Shown here piece after piece: positions 16,228 to 25,200 of a DNA stretch of 64,000 nucleotides (its first letter is position 1; each line of letters opens with the position of its first letter). The DNA comes from Bacteroidota bacterium. GTDB taxonomy: Bacteria > Bacteroidota > Bacteroidia > Cytophagales > UBA9547. The stretch is taken from positions 1-64,000 of the forward strand of contig RDZG01000079.1 in NCBI GenBank assembly GCA_004293915.1. The letters are read 5' to 3'. The notes under the pieces were generated by a model. That model was not told the origin of the DNA, ran no database searches, and saw only the letters and a program-made list of their open reading frames with translations. A program made the position numbers and the translations under genes.

Positions 16228-16793
16228 ACTTATTTCCAACATTGAATCAACCAGCAGGACATATAGAAATTATTTGTGGATGTATGTTTTCGGGAAAAAC
16301 CGAAGAGCTGATTTCTCGTATCAATTTGGCAATTTCCGAAGGAGAAACAGTTGCTGTTTTTAAGCCAAAACTTGATAATCGATATGATTTAGAAGATATA
16401 GTATCACATAATAACAAACGTTTTTCGGCAAAAGCATTAGATTCGTCAAATGATATATTAAAAATGTCTGAAAATGCAGATGTAATAGCAATTGATGAAG
16501 CACAATTTTTTGATTCTAACATCGTTTTAATAGCAAACACTTTAGCAAATTTGGGAAAAAGAGTAATAATTGCAGGTTTAGATATGGATTTCAGAGGAAA
16601 TCCTTTTGGTTCGATGCCTCAGTTATTAGCTGTGGCAGAGCATGTTACAAAACTAAAAGCAAAATGTGCTATTTCTGGCGAAGATGCTTCTTTTTCGTTT
16701 CGATTAAACAATGAAAACGAAACAGTAGTTTTAGGAGCAGCCGAAAAATATCAACCTCGAAATAGAAAATATTTTTTTGCAGCAAATACATGA
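16215..16793 (+). CDS. tdk: thymidine kinase
   Basis: A type II thymidine kinase, 192 residues from ATG 16215 (a TTG 12 bases upstream is possible, as is TTG 16242). It has the P-loop GCMFSGKTEEL (residues 22-32), VAVFKPKLDNRY, Walker B-like DVIAIDEAQFF and GLDMDFRGNPFGSM. It phosphorylates thymidine to dTMP in salvage. The usual structural zinc site, two CxxC-like pairs in the C-terminal lasso region, is degraded: only one Cys is kept (CAISGE), and the final pair is replaced by RNRKY. The start codon lies in the preceding terminator stem. The gene overlaps porZ by 4 bases (ATGA), so it may supply translation for it. Confidence 0.9.
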   Translation: MGFFYLFPTLNQPAGHIEIICGCMFSGKTEELISRINLAISEGETVAVFKPKLDNRYDLEDIVSHNNKRFSAKALDSSNDILKMSENADVIAIDEAQFFDSNIVLIANTLANLGKRVIIAGLDMDFRGNPFGSMPQLLAVAEHVTKLKAKCAISGEDASFSFRLNNENETVVLGAAEKYQPRNRKYFFAANT

Positions 16794-19156
16794 AAAAGTT
16801 AATTATAGCATTTTTGTTTTTTTCATTTTTTGTAACTCATGCACAAAAAAGTGGCATTGGAGTTGGAAAATGGCGATTACACACAGATTTGAGTCGTGCA
16901 AATTGTGTGGAAATCACAAAAGAAAGAGTGTATTGTGGCACAGATGGCGGACTTTTTTATATTGATAAATCAACAAAAGAAATTAATCGTGTTTCAATTA
17001 CCGAAGGATTTAGTGATTTGAGTGTTTCGGCAATTAAATATAGTTCAACTTATGATGTTTTAGTAATTGCTTATCAATCGGGAAATATTGATATTTTGAA
17101 AGACAATCAAATTATAAATATCCCACAAATCAAAAATACAAACCGAACAGGCTCAAAAAAAATAAATCATATCAGTTTTATCAAAAATTTTGCCCTATTA
17201 TCTTGCGATTTTGGCGGAGTTTTGCTCGATTTGCAACGTTTAGAAATCAAAGAAAGTTACTTAAATATTGGTAAAAACGGCAGCATTCTTTCTGCTTTTG
17301 CCTCTGTAATTGCAAATGATTCTATTTTTTTGGCTACTTCGCAAGGATTGTTGAAAGCAAAATTCACAAACCAAAACTTGCTCGATTTTAATAGTTGGAA
17401 AATTATTACTTTTGCAGGTATTAATAATGTAACAGCATCTGGTATTCAAGCAATTACCGAAAAAGATGGCAATTTATTTGTTGCCCAAAACAACAATGGA
17501 ATTTTCTCAAATCAATCTGGAACATGGCAAAAAATCACATCTATAAATTCCAAAATTTATAACCTAACTAATTTAGATAAAAAAATATATGGAATGGTTG
17601 ATAGAAAAATTTTAGTTTATAACGGCACAACCTTTGATTCGCTAAAAAGTATTTCTACAAACATCCCAACAGATTTAAAAATGGATACCGATGGCAGTTT
17701 ATGGCATTCGGACTATATTACTTCGATAGTTAAATTTAATACACAAAATCCAGAACGTTTTTTCCCAAACACACCTACATCTTCAAATATTTTTAGGCTT
17801 AAAGCAATTGAAAACGTTGTATTTGCATTGCCAAATGGGTTTGACAATATCACAAATTGTAGCTTACCAAAATTCGAAGGACTAAGCATGCTTATAAATG
17901 GTTTATGGAATGTGTATATTCCTGGTCAGAATTTCAATCCATTTATACCCGATATTTGTGATGTTGCTTATGATAAAACAAATAAAAAAATCCATTTTTC
18001 TGCTAATTGTAGAGGTGTATATTCGTATGATTTTGATATTTTAAATCCATCAAACGAATTTAAAAATCCAGTAATAACAGACAAAACTTCAACAGGCTGC
18101 GAATTGCAAGGACAAGCAAGAGCTACAGCCGTAGCAATTGATGACAATTCTAGTGATTTATGGATTGCAAACCCACTCGAATCGATTTGTATTTTCAAAA
18201 AAGATAACACTGGAAAATGCAGTTCATATTCTTTTATAAATGGCTATCGTGATATAAATGGGACATCAATCAGTCTGGGAAGTTTGGCATATCCTGTTCA
18301 AATAATTATTGATGATTATAGTAATAAATGGGTAAGATTAAATCCCGCTCAAGGTGGTGGAATTTTGGTTTTTAACGAAACTAAAGGGTTGATTGAAAAT
18401 ACTCCATTGGGTATGTTTTTGTATAGTGGCAAATCGAGAGGCGATTTACCATCGACAAGTGTTAGAGCAATGGCGAAAGATTTGGAAGGAAATATTTGGT
18501 TAGGTACAGATAAAGGTATTGCTATTTTTCAAAACAATGGCGATTTTTTGCCCTCTACAAACTCACCTGCTTCAATACAAACTTGGCCCAAACCAATTGA
18601 TGCAAAATTTCCAATAGTTGAAAATAGACCCTTATTATTTGACCAAATTATTACTGCTTTAGATGTGGATGGTGGAAACCGAAAATGGATTGGCACATCA
18701 AATGGATTATATTTAGTAAGTGCTGATGGTACACGAACTGTACAATTTTTTAATAGCGAAAATAGTCCGCTACCTTCAAATTCGATTACTGATGTAAAAG
18801 TAAATCGTAAGACAGGCGAAGTATTGATTGGTACAGATTTAGGCATTATTTCTTATGGTGGCGATGGCACAATTGGTAGAGAAGACGAACATGATGAGCT
18901 TACTATATTTCCAAACCCAATGAAAACTTCGTATACTGGTATGGTCGGAATTAGAGATATGGGAGCAAATGCAATGGTAAAAATTATTGATATTGCTGGA
19001 CAATTGGTTTATGAAACACGAGCAAATGGCGGTATGGCATCGTGGAACGGAAAAAGATACAATGGCGAAAAAATAAGTCCTGGTGTATATATTGTTTTGT
19101 CGTCAAAAGATGATGGAGAAATACCTGTTTCAGGAAAATTATTTGTAATAGAATAA
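16790..19156 (+). CDS. porZ: T9SS component PorZ, double beta-propeller with CTD
   Basis: A 788-residue protein with a signal peptide (to THAQ, residue 19). The N-terminal half starts GVGKWRLHTDLSRANCVEIT and RVYCGTDGGLFYID, the PorZ N-terminal propeller pattern. A second propeller includes two-component-regulator blades (LEGNIWLGTDKGIAIFQNNG, VLIGTDLGIISYGG). The C-terminus has a T9SS sorting-like domain (DELTIFPNPMKTSYTG ... GEKISPGVYIVLSSK). PorZ acts with the PorU/V/Q complex at the cell surface to deliver A-LPS for cargo attachment. The size (about 780 in studied homologues) fits. It is translationally coupled to tdk. The identification comes from domain order and N-terminal motif. Confidence 0.8.
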   Translation: MKKLIIAFLFFSFFVTHAQKSGIGVGKWRLHTDLSRANCVEITKERVYCGTDGGLFYIDKSTKEINRVSITEGFSDLSVSAIKYSSTYDVLVIAYQSGNIDILKDNQIINIPQIKNTNRTGSKKINHISFIKNFALLSCDFGGVLLDLQRLEIKESYLNIGKNGSILSAFASVIANDSIFLATSQGLLKAKFTNQNLLDFNSWKIITFAGINNVTASGIQAITEKDGNLFVAQNNNGIFSNQSGTWQKITSINSKIYNLTNLDKKIYGMVDRKILVYNGTTFDSLKSISTNIPTDLKMDTDGSLWHSDYITSIVKFNTQNPERFFPNTPTSSNIFRLKAIENVVFALPNGFDNITNCSLPKFEGLSMLINGLWNVYIPGQNFNPFIPDICDVAYDKTNKKIHFSANCRGVYSYDFDILNPSNEFKNPVITDKTSTGCELQGQARATAVAIDDNSSDLWIANPLESICIFKKDNTGKCSSYSFINGYRDINGTSISLGSLAYPVQIIIDDYSNKWVRLNPAQGGGILVFNETKGLIENTPLGMFLYSGKSRGDLPSTSVRAMAKDLEGNIWLGTDKGIAIFQNNGDFLPSTNSPASIQTWPKPIDAKFPIVENRPLLFDQIITALDVDGGNRKWIGTSNGLYLVSADGTRTVQFFNSENSPLPSNSITDVKVNRKTGEVLIGTDLGIISYGGDGTIGREDEHDELTIFPNPMKTSYTGMVGIRDMGANAMVKIIDIAGQLVYETRANGGMASWNGKRYNGEKISPGVYIVLSSKDDGEIPVSGKLFVIE

Positions 19157-19164
19157 CAATTAGT

Positions 19165-19359
19165 ATGAAAATTATACAATACATCAGTTTAGTAATGGCA
19201 ATTATTTATTTAGTTGCTGGACTTTGGATAGGCTTTGGAAAATATTTTTTCGAAAATATGCCCGATTTGCCAAATCCAATGATTTTAGGAGGATTATTAT
19301 TTTTATATGGTTGTTTTCGATTATACAGATTTATAAAAATCACTAAATCAATAGATTAG
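19165..19359 (+). CDS. small two-helix membrane protein
   Basis: A 64-residue protein with two hydrophobic segments (ISLVMAIIYLVAGLWIGFG and NPMILGGLLFLYGCFRLYRF). It begins 8 bases after the porZ stop and so is probably in the same transcript. Similar tiny membrane proteins sit next to T9SS or phosphate genes in Bacteroidota, but I cannot name it. Confidence 0.6.
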   Translation: MKIIQYISLVMAIIYLVAGLWIGFGKYFFENMPDLPNPMILGGLLFLYGCFRLYRFIKITKSID

Positions 19360-19415
19360 AATTGATATTAGTTTTATTTTTAAGAAAATTAGTAAAAAAA
19401 TCGACACAAAAAGAT

Positions 19416-19423
19416 TACATTTG
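19416..19423 (+). promoter_or_regulatory. candidate -7 box TACATTTG
   Basis: Matches the Bacteroidota consensus TAnnTTTG, 38 bases ahead of the GTG start of the epimerase gene. No clear TTTG is found at -33. Confidence 0.4.
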
Positions 19424-19460
19424 AAGTCGGAAAAGCATAAATAATTAAATCGTAAAAGCC

Positions 19461-20420
19461 GTGTTTGCAATTAAAATTGAACCTTTTGGAAAAATAACTC
19501 AAGTAAAATTAATTAACACACAAACAGGTGAATATGTGGGTGTATTAGCTGATTGTGGTGCTGCATTAAACTGTTTAGTGTTAAAAAAAGGAGACAAATT
19601 ATTTGATTTAATTGATGGTTCTGAAACATACGAACAACTTTTGACGAATGGGCTTTCTACTTTTAAAGGCTCATTTTTATTTCCATTTACAAATAGATTA
19701 GCAAATGGAAAATATACTTTTGAAAATAAAACCTATTCATTTGATATAAACGATTCTGGCAATTTAAACAATGCATTGCATGGATATTTAGTTGATGTAA
19801 AGTTCAATATTAAACGTTTTGAAGTTTTTGAAGAAAAAGCAGAATTAGAACTTATATATGAAGAATCGGGACAAAACTCTTCTTACCCATTTGCCTGCGA
19901 AGTAATTATTAAATATACTTTTCATGCACATAATGGCTTATCCATTCAAACAACTGTAAAAAACTTAGATACTCACAATATTCCTATAGGTTTTGGTTGG
20001 CATCCCTATTTTAAAACTTCTGGTAAAGTAGATGATATTATGCTTCAACTGCCCGAAATTGAGGAAATCGAAATTAACTCAAATATGATTCCTACGGGCA
20101 AACTTATTCCAACATCAATTTTCAAACACACCGATAGCGTAAATAATACCCAATTAGATACTGGGTTTAAACTCAAAAATACTGCTTCAAAAGCAATAAT
20201 TTCAATAATTGACTCTGCAAATTCGGTTCGAGTAAATATTTGGCAAGAATCAAAAGACACAAAATTTAATTTTTTACAAGTTTACATTCCGCCACATCGC
20301 AAAACAATAGCCATTGAACCTATGACTTGTGCAGCAGATGCTTTTAATAATGGAATGGGACTTCAAATCATAGCTCCAGAACGCACAATGGAGGCTTCTT
20401 GGGGAATTGAATTAAAATAA
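19461..20420 (+). CDS. aldose 1-epimerase (galactose mutarotase)-like protein
   Basis: A 319-residue protein from a GTG start, cytosolic. Mutarotase-fold landmarks are GSFLFPFTNRLANGKY (Arg79), NALHGYL (His107), GFGWHPYF (His181, the usual catalytic acid position) and IAIEPMTCAADAFNNG (Glu286, the usual base). Family members interconvert alpha and beta anomers of aldoses or hexose-6-phosphates. The neighbours do not indicate a sugar. Its last codons (TTGAATTAAAATAAGTTT, 20407-20424) are repeated exactly at 22177-22194 beyond the next two genes. Confidence 0.85.
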   Translation: MFAIKIEPFGKITQVKLINTQTGEYVGVLADCGAALNCLVLKKGDKLFDLIDGSETYEQLLTNGLSTFKGSFLFPFTNRLANGKYTFENKTYSFDINDSGNLNNALHGYLVDVKFNIKRFEVFEEKAELELIYEESGQNSSYPFACEVIIKYTFHAHNGLSIQTTVKNLDTHNIPIGFGWHPYFKTSGKVDDIMLQLPEIEEIEINSNMIPTGKLIPTSIFKHTDSVNNTQLDTGFKLKNTASKAIISIIDSANSVRVNIWQESKDTKFNFLQVYIPPHRKTIAIEPMTCAADAFNNGMGLQIIAPERTMEASWGIELK

Positions 20421-20424
20421 GTTT
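20407..20424 (+). repeat. 18-bp direct repeat, left copy at epimerase 3' end
   Basis: TTGAATTAAAATAAGTTT spans the last codons, stop and first untranslated bases of the epimerase gene. The same 18 bases occur once more at 22177-22194. It could be an attachment or target-duplication remnant; the AT-richness makes chance possible. Confidence 0.4.
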
Positions 20425-20473
20425 GATTTACAAAAATAATTTTTAGAAGCACTATCCCAGTATTATGTATTGA

Positions 20474-20540
20474 TATTGTGCATGACTGTCTACGGATTAC
20501 TAAAAGAGACAGAGTTTTTAACTAAAAAATAAAAAATGGA
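20474..20540 (+). repeat. 67-bp direct repeat, left copy
   Basis: Begins TATTGTGCATGACTGTCTAC plus GGATTA (26 bases identical to the copy at 22048), then 12 diverged bases, then GAGTTTTTAACT and an A-rich tail ending GGA. It lies just upstream of the EEP-fold gene. Confidence 0.65.
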
Positions 20541-20644
20541 GCATTTATAAATATTCAAGTGGGCTTTTTTTTTAACTAAAAAATTAATTTTGAAAAATTA
20601 AAAAAAAATAGTTTTTTTTGTTCAAAATAATAAAAAAAGAAATC

Positions 20645-21319
20645 ATGCCAATAAGAGTTGCGACATGGAATGTATATTATGGAGTTGTAAATGGAGAAAC
20701 TGCTTTACAACGTATACAAAGGTTTATAAACAATTCTCTGTTTGACATTGCAGTGTTTCAAGAAGTGCCTCAAGCACTCTTACCAATTGCAGGAAATTTA
20801 AACTTACCACCAAATATTGCAGTGGTTACTATGGATACAGAATATCCACCAGGCACAACTCCAAACAGTGTAAGTGCAGTATGCTATTTAATTGTATTTA
20901 ATACGTTAAGAGTTACATTAGTGCCTAATACTCTTCCTTTTTTCTTTCAACCACAAGCATTTGTGATTGGAAACAATGTTCAAGGTAGACCACCCGTTCA
21001 AATACAATTTGTTGAAGTGGGTACAAATACAGCATTTAATGTGCTTACTTGGCATAATGAAATTGGAGGAATAGCTACCCTTTTAAATGATGTACTTGGT
21101 CATGGAGTAAACAATCAAGTTGCTGGATTGTGGATAATTGCAGCAGACTTAAATGTAAATGCTAATGCTATAGCAAATCCTAACTACAACGGTTTGCGTG
21201 CAGTTCACAATGGAGTAGATTATATAATTACAAATGCAAATGCAATTCAGAACGGCATTTGTGATGATGACTATACTAGCGATGCTCATCTAGCCGTTTT
21301 TGCAACAATAAATCTTTAA
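20645..21319 (+). CDS. endonuclease/exonuclease/phosphatase-fold protein
   Basis: Started at ATG 20645 (MPIRVATWNVYYG, 224 residues); a TTG 27 bases upstream would add a non-conserved tail. EEP superfamily signature: WNV-Y near residue 8, FDIAVFQEV (metal-binding Glu), IIAADLNVNAN (Asp-x-Asn) and DYTSDAHLAVFATI at the end, matching the terminal SD/DH motif. The catalytic set is that of DNase I-like nucleases, phosphodiesterases and sphingomyelinases. No signal peptide. It is paired with a helical protein 16 bases downstream, and the two genes sit between nested direct repeats. Whether it is a nuclease toxin or a housekeeping enzyme cannot be told from sequence. Confidence 0.7.
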   Translation: MPIRVATWNVYYGVVNGETALQRIQRFINNSLFDIAVFQEVPQALLPIAGNLNLPPNIAVVTMDTEYPPGTTPNSVSAVCYLIVFNTLRVTLVPNTLPFFFQPQAFVIGNNVQGRPPVQIQFVEVGTNTAFNVLTWHNEIGGIATLLNDVLGHGVNNQVAGLWIIAADLNVNANAIANPNYNGLRAVHNGVDYIITNANAIQNGICDDDYTSDAHLAVFATINL

Positions 21320-21335
21320 ACTAAAATATTATAAA

Positions 21336-21884
21336 ATGCCAAATATATTAGGTAGTGCAGATATAGTGTCTCATATCATAGACGCATACGATCCAAGTGT
21401 GAGTTTAATTGCCCAATCAAATCCAAATGATGTAGCAGCTCAAAAGGTAATTAATGGCTTGATAGAGTTAATTGAAAAGATGATAGAAAATTTTAAACCT
21501 CCATTTCTTCGTGATTTAAATGCATTGGAGTATGACTTTAACCTAGCAGTTACGGAATCTAAATTCCCACTTGTATGTGATTATAAAACAAAATATACTG
21601 CATTAAAACCAGATTTAGATACTTTTCTTCAAAAAGTTATTTCCGCAATCGATTATATACAAAATCCATCGAACATCAATCGTTTTAATCCAAAGTTTTT
21701 AGATTTTCTTAATGCTGTAATTAATCAATTGAATTCAGATTTAGTATCACTATCAGCTTTAATTCAGCAAGCAAGTGTAAATTACTTAGCAAACGATTGG
21801 GTTCAAATACAAAATAAATATAGCTGTATTAAGCAGTATACAACCAATACTTGGTGTTCGTTAATTCAGGTGGGTTTGTGGTAA
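21336..21884 (+). CDS. helical protein of unknown function, partner of the EEP gene
   Basis: A 182-residue protein predicted by eye to be almost all alpha-helical with long amphipathic runs (VINGLIELIEKMIENFKPP, LDFLNAVINQLNSDLVSLSA). No signal peptide, no membrane segment, three Cys. It starts 16 bases after the EEP-fold gene in the same direction. I recognise no family. In a two-gene cassette with a nuclease-like protein it could be an immunity or adaptor protein; that is inference. Confidence 0.5.
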   Translation: MPNILGSADIVSHIIDAYDPSVSLIAQSNPNDVAAQKVINGLIELIEKMIENFKPPFLRDLNALEYDFNLAVTESKFPLVCDYKTKYTALKPDLDTFLQKVISAIDYIQNPSNINRFNPKFLDFLNAVINQLNSDLVSLSALIQQASVNYLANDWVQIQNKYSCIKQYTTNTWCSLIQVGLW

Positions 21885-22047
21885 AAAACGAATCCGTTTG
21901 CATACACAATAGAAACCTATCATTTAAATATACAGTTTATTTTTCAGTATACCTATTTTCATTGAAATTAATATAGTCCATATTCTCAACCTATTGCAAT
22001 ATTTATCCCACTATCCACTATCCACTATCCATATTCTTGTGTGTTAG

Positions 22048-22115
22048 TATTGTGCATGACTGTCTACGGATTAGCAAATGAAATTGAGTTTTTAACTCAA
22101 AAAATAAAAAAAGGA
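22048..22115 (+). repeat. 68-bp direct repeat, right copy
   Basis: Second copy of the element at 20474-20540, same orientation, with the first 26 bases identical. The copies are 1574 bases apart start to start and bracket the EEP-fold gene and its partner. Confidence 0.65.
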
Positions 22116-22176
22116 TTATTTTTGTTCTATATATATTTGATAATCCGTAATGCTACTATGCGAACTCTACTGATAG

Positions 22177-22194
22177 TTGAATTAAAATAAGTTT
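22177..22194 (+). repeat. 18-bp direct repeat, right copy
   Basis: Exact copy of the epimerase-gene end at 20407-20424 (TTGAATTAAAATAAGTTT). It lies outside the 68-bp repeat, so the two repeat pairs are nested in the order 18, 67, genes, 68, 18. Confidence 0.4.
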
Positions 22195-22235
22195 ATCATC
22201 TTAAAAAAACAGTTAAGAAATTGATTATTCAGTAC

Positions 22236-25200
22236 TTACTTAGCAATAATCAATTTCTTTGTAATGTTATAATTGCCATCAAAATAGATTAATAAATAAT
22301 ATAATCCATTTTCAAAATCAGATGTATTGATACTTAACTCAGTATTTTTTTGATTTTCTAGTTGCATAATTTTTTTTCCTGCAATATCACTAATGATAAT
22401 CTTTTTTACTTGATTTTCAGCCTTGATTTTGACTTGATTTTGAGCAGGATTAGGATATATTTCAACTAAGTTCGATTGATTTTCAATACTTTGCAAACTT
22501 GTTGGCAATGGTAAGTTTGTATTGTTTGGTCCATTGTATACTGCTTGTAAAACAGATTTTGTGCTAGAATTTTGAATAAAACCTACAAAACCCAACATAG
22601 CTTGATTAGAAATAAGATTTGTATTATACGGCAACGAAACCACTTTTGACTGACCAATCGACCATGTTTGATTAAAAACTGTACCAGCAGGATTTGGAAT
22701 TAAATAACGCAAAACACTCTCAAATTTAGTTTGCCCATTTACTCCATTTTTTCTCACAACACGTTCAATTTGAGCAACTTGCAGCACTAATGGAGAAGTT
22801 GATGTATAATTAATTCTCGACAAAACAGTAACACTAACCATATTTGTTGAAGTCGAAACATTCATAGTTAAGTCAAAATCGGGAGAAAGCAATGTTTGAA
22901 GCGAAGCCAAACGTTTTAAACTGTCTTCTAATGTGGTATTTCTATTTGCAAACGTGTTAGCGGCAAACACATTTCCATCTAGAATAGTATATGGAACATT
23001 ATTTACCTCATAATCTAACACTCTTACACTCACATCAGAAGGGTTTTGTAAATTAAATGCGTCTTCTTTTGGAAATGCAGTATGATATTTTATGGCAACT
23101 ATATTATCAGGTGCACTATTTATAATTGAATCAACTCCAATTAATCCATAACCAAACAAATCGCCATTTGCACCTCGAGTAGCATACTTGCTTTCTGTAC
23201 TAGATTCGTTTTCGAAATGTTCAATTAATGTAATCTTACTACGTTGATTAATTTTAAAATTATCAATTGCAATACCTTCATAAGTAGAATCTGATAAAAT
23301 AGTAGCATCTGCACTAGAAAATGCAAGCCTAAATCTAACTTTTGAAGAATCTCTTATTGCATCTAAAGTATGCCTAACCGAAAATGCTTTTTTAGATTCA
23401 TTTATCAACCCACTCCAACCTTGTGGAGCATTTGGATTATCGCTTGGCAAACTCAATATAGATTCTGAATTGTACCAATTAATACCATTACCTAATCCTC
23501 CTAACGAAATCCAGCTTTTTGCTCCATCAACAGAATATTGTAAAACCGCACCATCAGCACCAGAACGTGTATTTACAAACAAATCCAAATTTATCATCGG
23601 TTTTTTAAAACCAGTAAAATCGAAACATGGACTATTCAAATATGATTTCTGACTTACAGGATATGATTTTCCACCTAACGTATTTACATACCAAGATTGA
23701 TTAATTCCAGAAGCATTCATAAATGGTTTATTAGGAATACCATAAGTCCACGTATTTAAAGATTCTTTTCCGATTTTTGAATCAGAAAACCAGGCGGCTT
23801 GCGTAGGATTTGAAAAATCTTGAAAATGTCCATTTGAAGAAACTAAATTGATTTTTTCTAAAATAAAAGTATTCCCTGAAGTTGTTCCAATACATCCCAA
23901 ATCCGAAACCACAGTCATTGTAACTAATTTATTGCCTAACGAGTTATACAAATGACCAGTTATGCTTTCATTAGAAATTCCATTTATATTATTTATATAA
24001 TAATAGGTCTGTGTATCTCCAAAATCTATTGTACGTTCAAATATTTTACCATTTGCTATTGTTGATTTGTCAATAATTCGAGTTGAATCGTTTTGGCAAA
24101 TATCGGTAATATTTAAAATTGCATTTGGCGTTGGACCAACTCTAACAAGCCTAGTGTTCGTATTTTGACAGCCAAATTGTGTTGTTACTTTTAGTTGTAT
24201 ACTTTTGGTGCCTGGCGAAAATAAACCATTATAACCAGCCAAAGAAACAGTTGGATTGGATGCAGAAATTTCATTTCCTGTCCACTTGTAATTGATTGCA
24301 GAACCAATAACAGTAGAAGCTGGTTGCAAAAACCCTGTCAATGTGCTTATTAAAGTAATTGGAATTTGTTCGCATTTACTGTCTTCTAAAAATGATATTG
24401 TAGGATTGGCATAAAGCATTTTAGTAAAAGAAATGCTATCTGAACATCCTGATGAATTTAGTGTATATTTATATTGAAGTCTAATTTGTGCAGCATCAAG
24501 TGAATTTCTAATTGCAGGATTTTGAAATAAATCAAAAGGCAAAAAATTACCAGCAATTGAGCTAACATAATTATTACTATTATTGTAAATAGTTACTAAA
24601 GCAGTCCCATTTATATTTTGATTGTTATTTAATACCAATGGATAACTTTCGTTTTGAGTTGCACAATAACCAGTTAAAGATGTTGAAGTTGCATCTTTGA
24701 TAATCAAAGACATATTTCCAGGAATTTTATTAATTTGGATTGTTACCTTTTTACTATCTGTGCAGCCTGTTGTTAGCTCGGTGTAGGTATAATCAATAGC
24801 AGATGTGTTATTAAATCCTAAAAAAGTAATTGTTGGATCAAAAGTACAAGTACTTCCAACGTTTGTAAAACCAGAAAAAGTAGAAGAGAAATTTCCTCCT
24901 AAACTCGAACCCAGAAATGTAGCTATTGGCTCTGTGCTGCAAAAACTAATTTGGTTGTTAGTTATTGGTTTTGAAGTAGTTATTGATAAATTTGGTAATG
25001 GTTTTATTACATATTCATTTGTCGCCAAAGGGCTTTCGCAGCCTGTAAATCCTGTTTGAATATAATGTGTTTGAGATGCACTATAAAAACTTACATTAGC
25101 TGTCAAATTATTTATACTTGGTCTGTAACTAGAACCCGATGAGACACCAACTCCAAGAGTTGTTCCAATGTACCAGCGATATAAAGGTCCACCCATTGAT

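Larger units (their letters stand above)
21885..22235. other. 351-bp intergenic region with repeats
   Basis: No gene. It contains a short heptamer array (CTATCCA x3 plus one variant, 22004-22031), the right 68-bp repeat (22048-22115) and the right 18-bp repeat (22177-22194). It then reaches the convergent stop of the 2215-residue surface protein gene. Confidence 0.6.
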
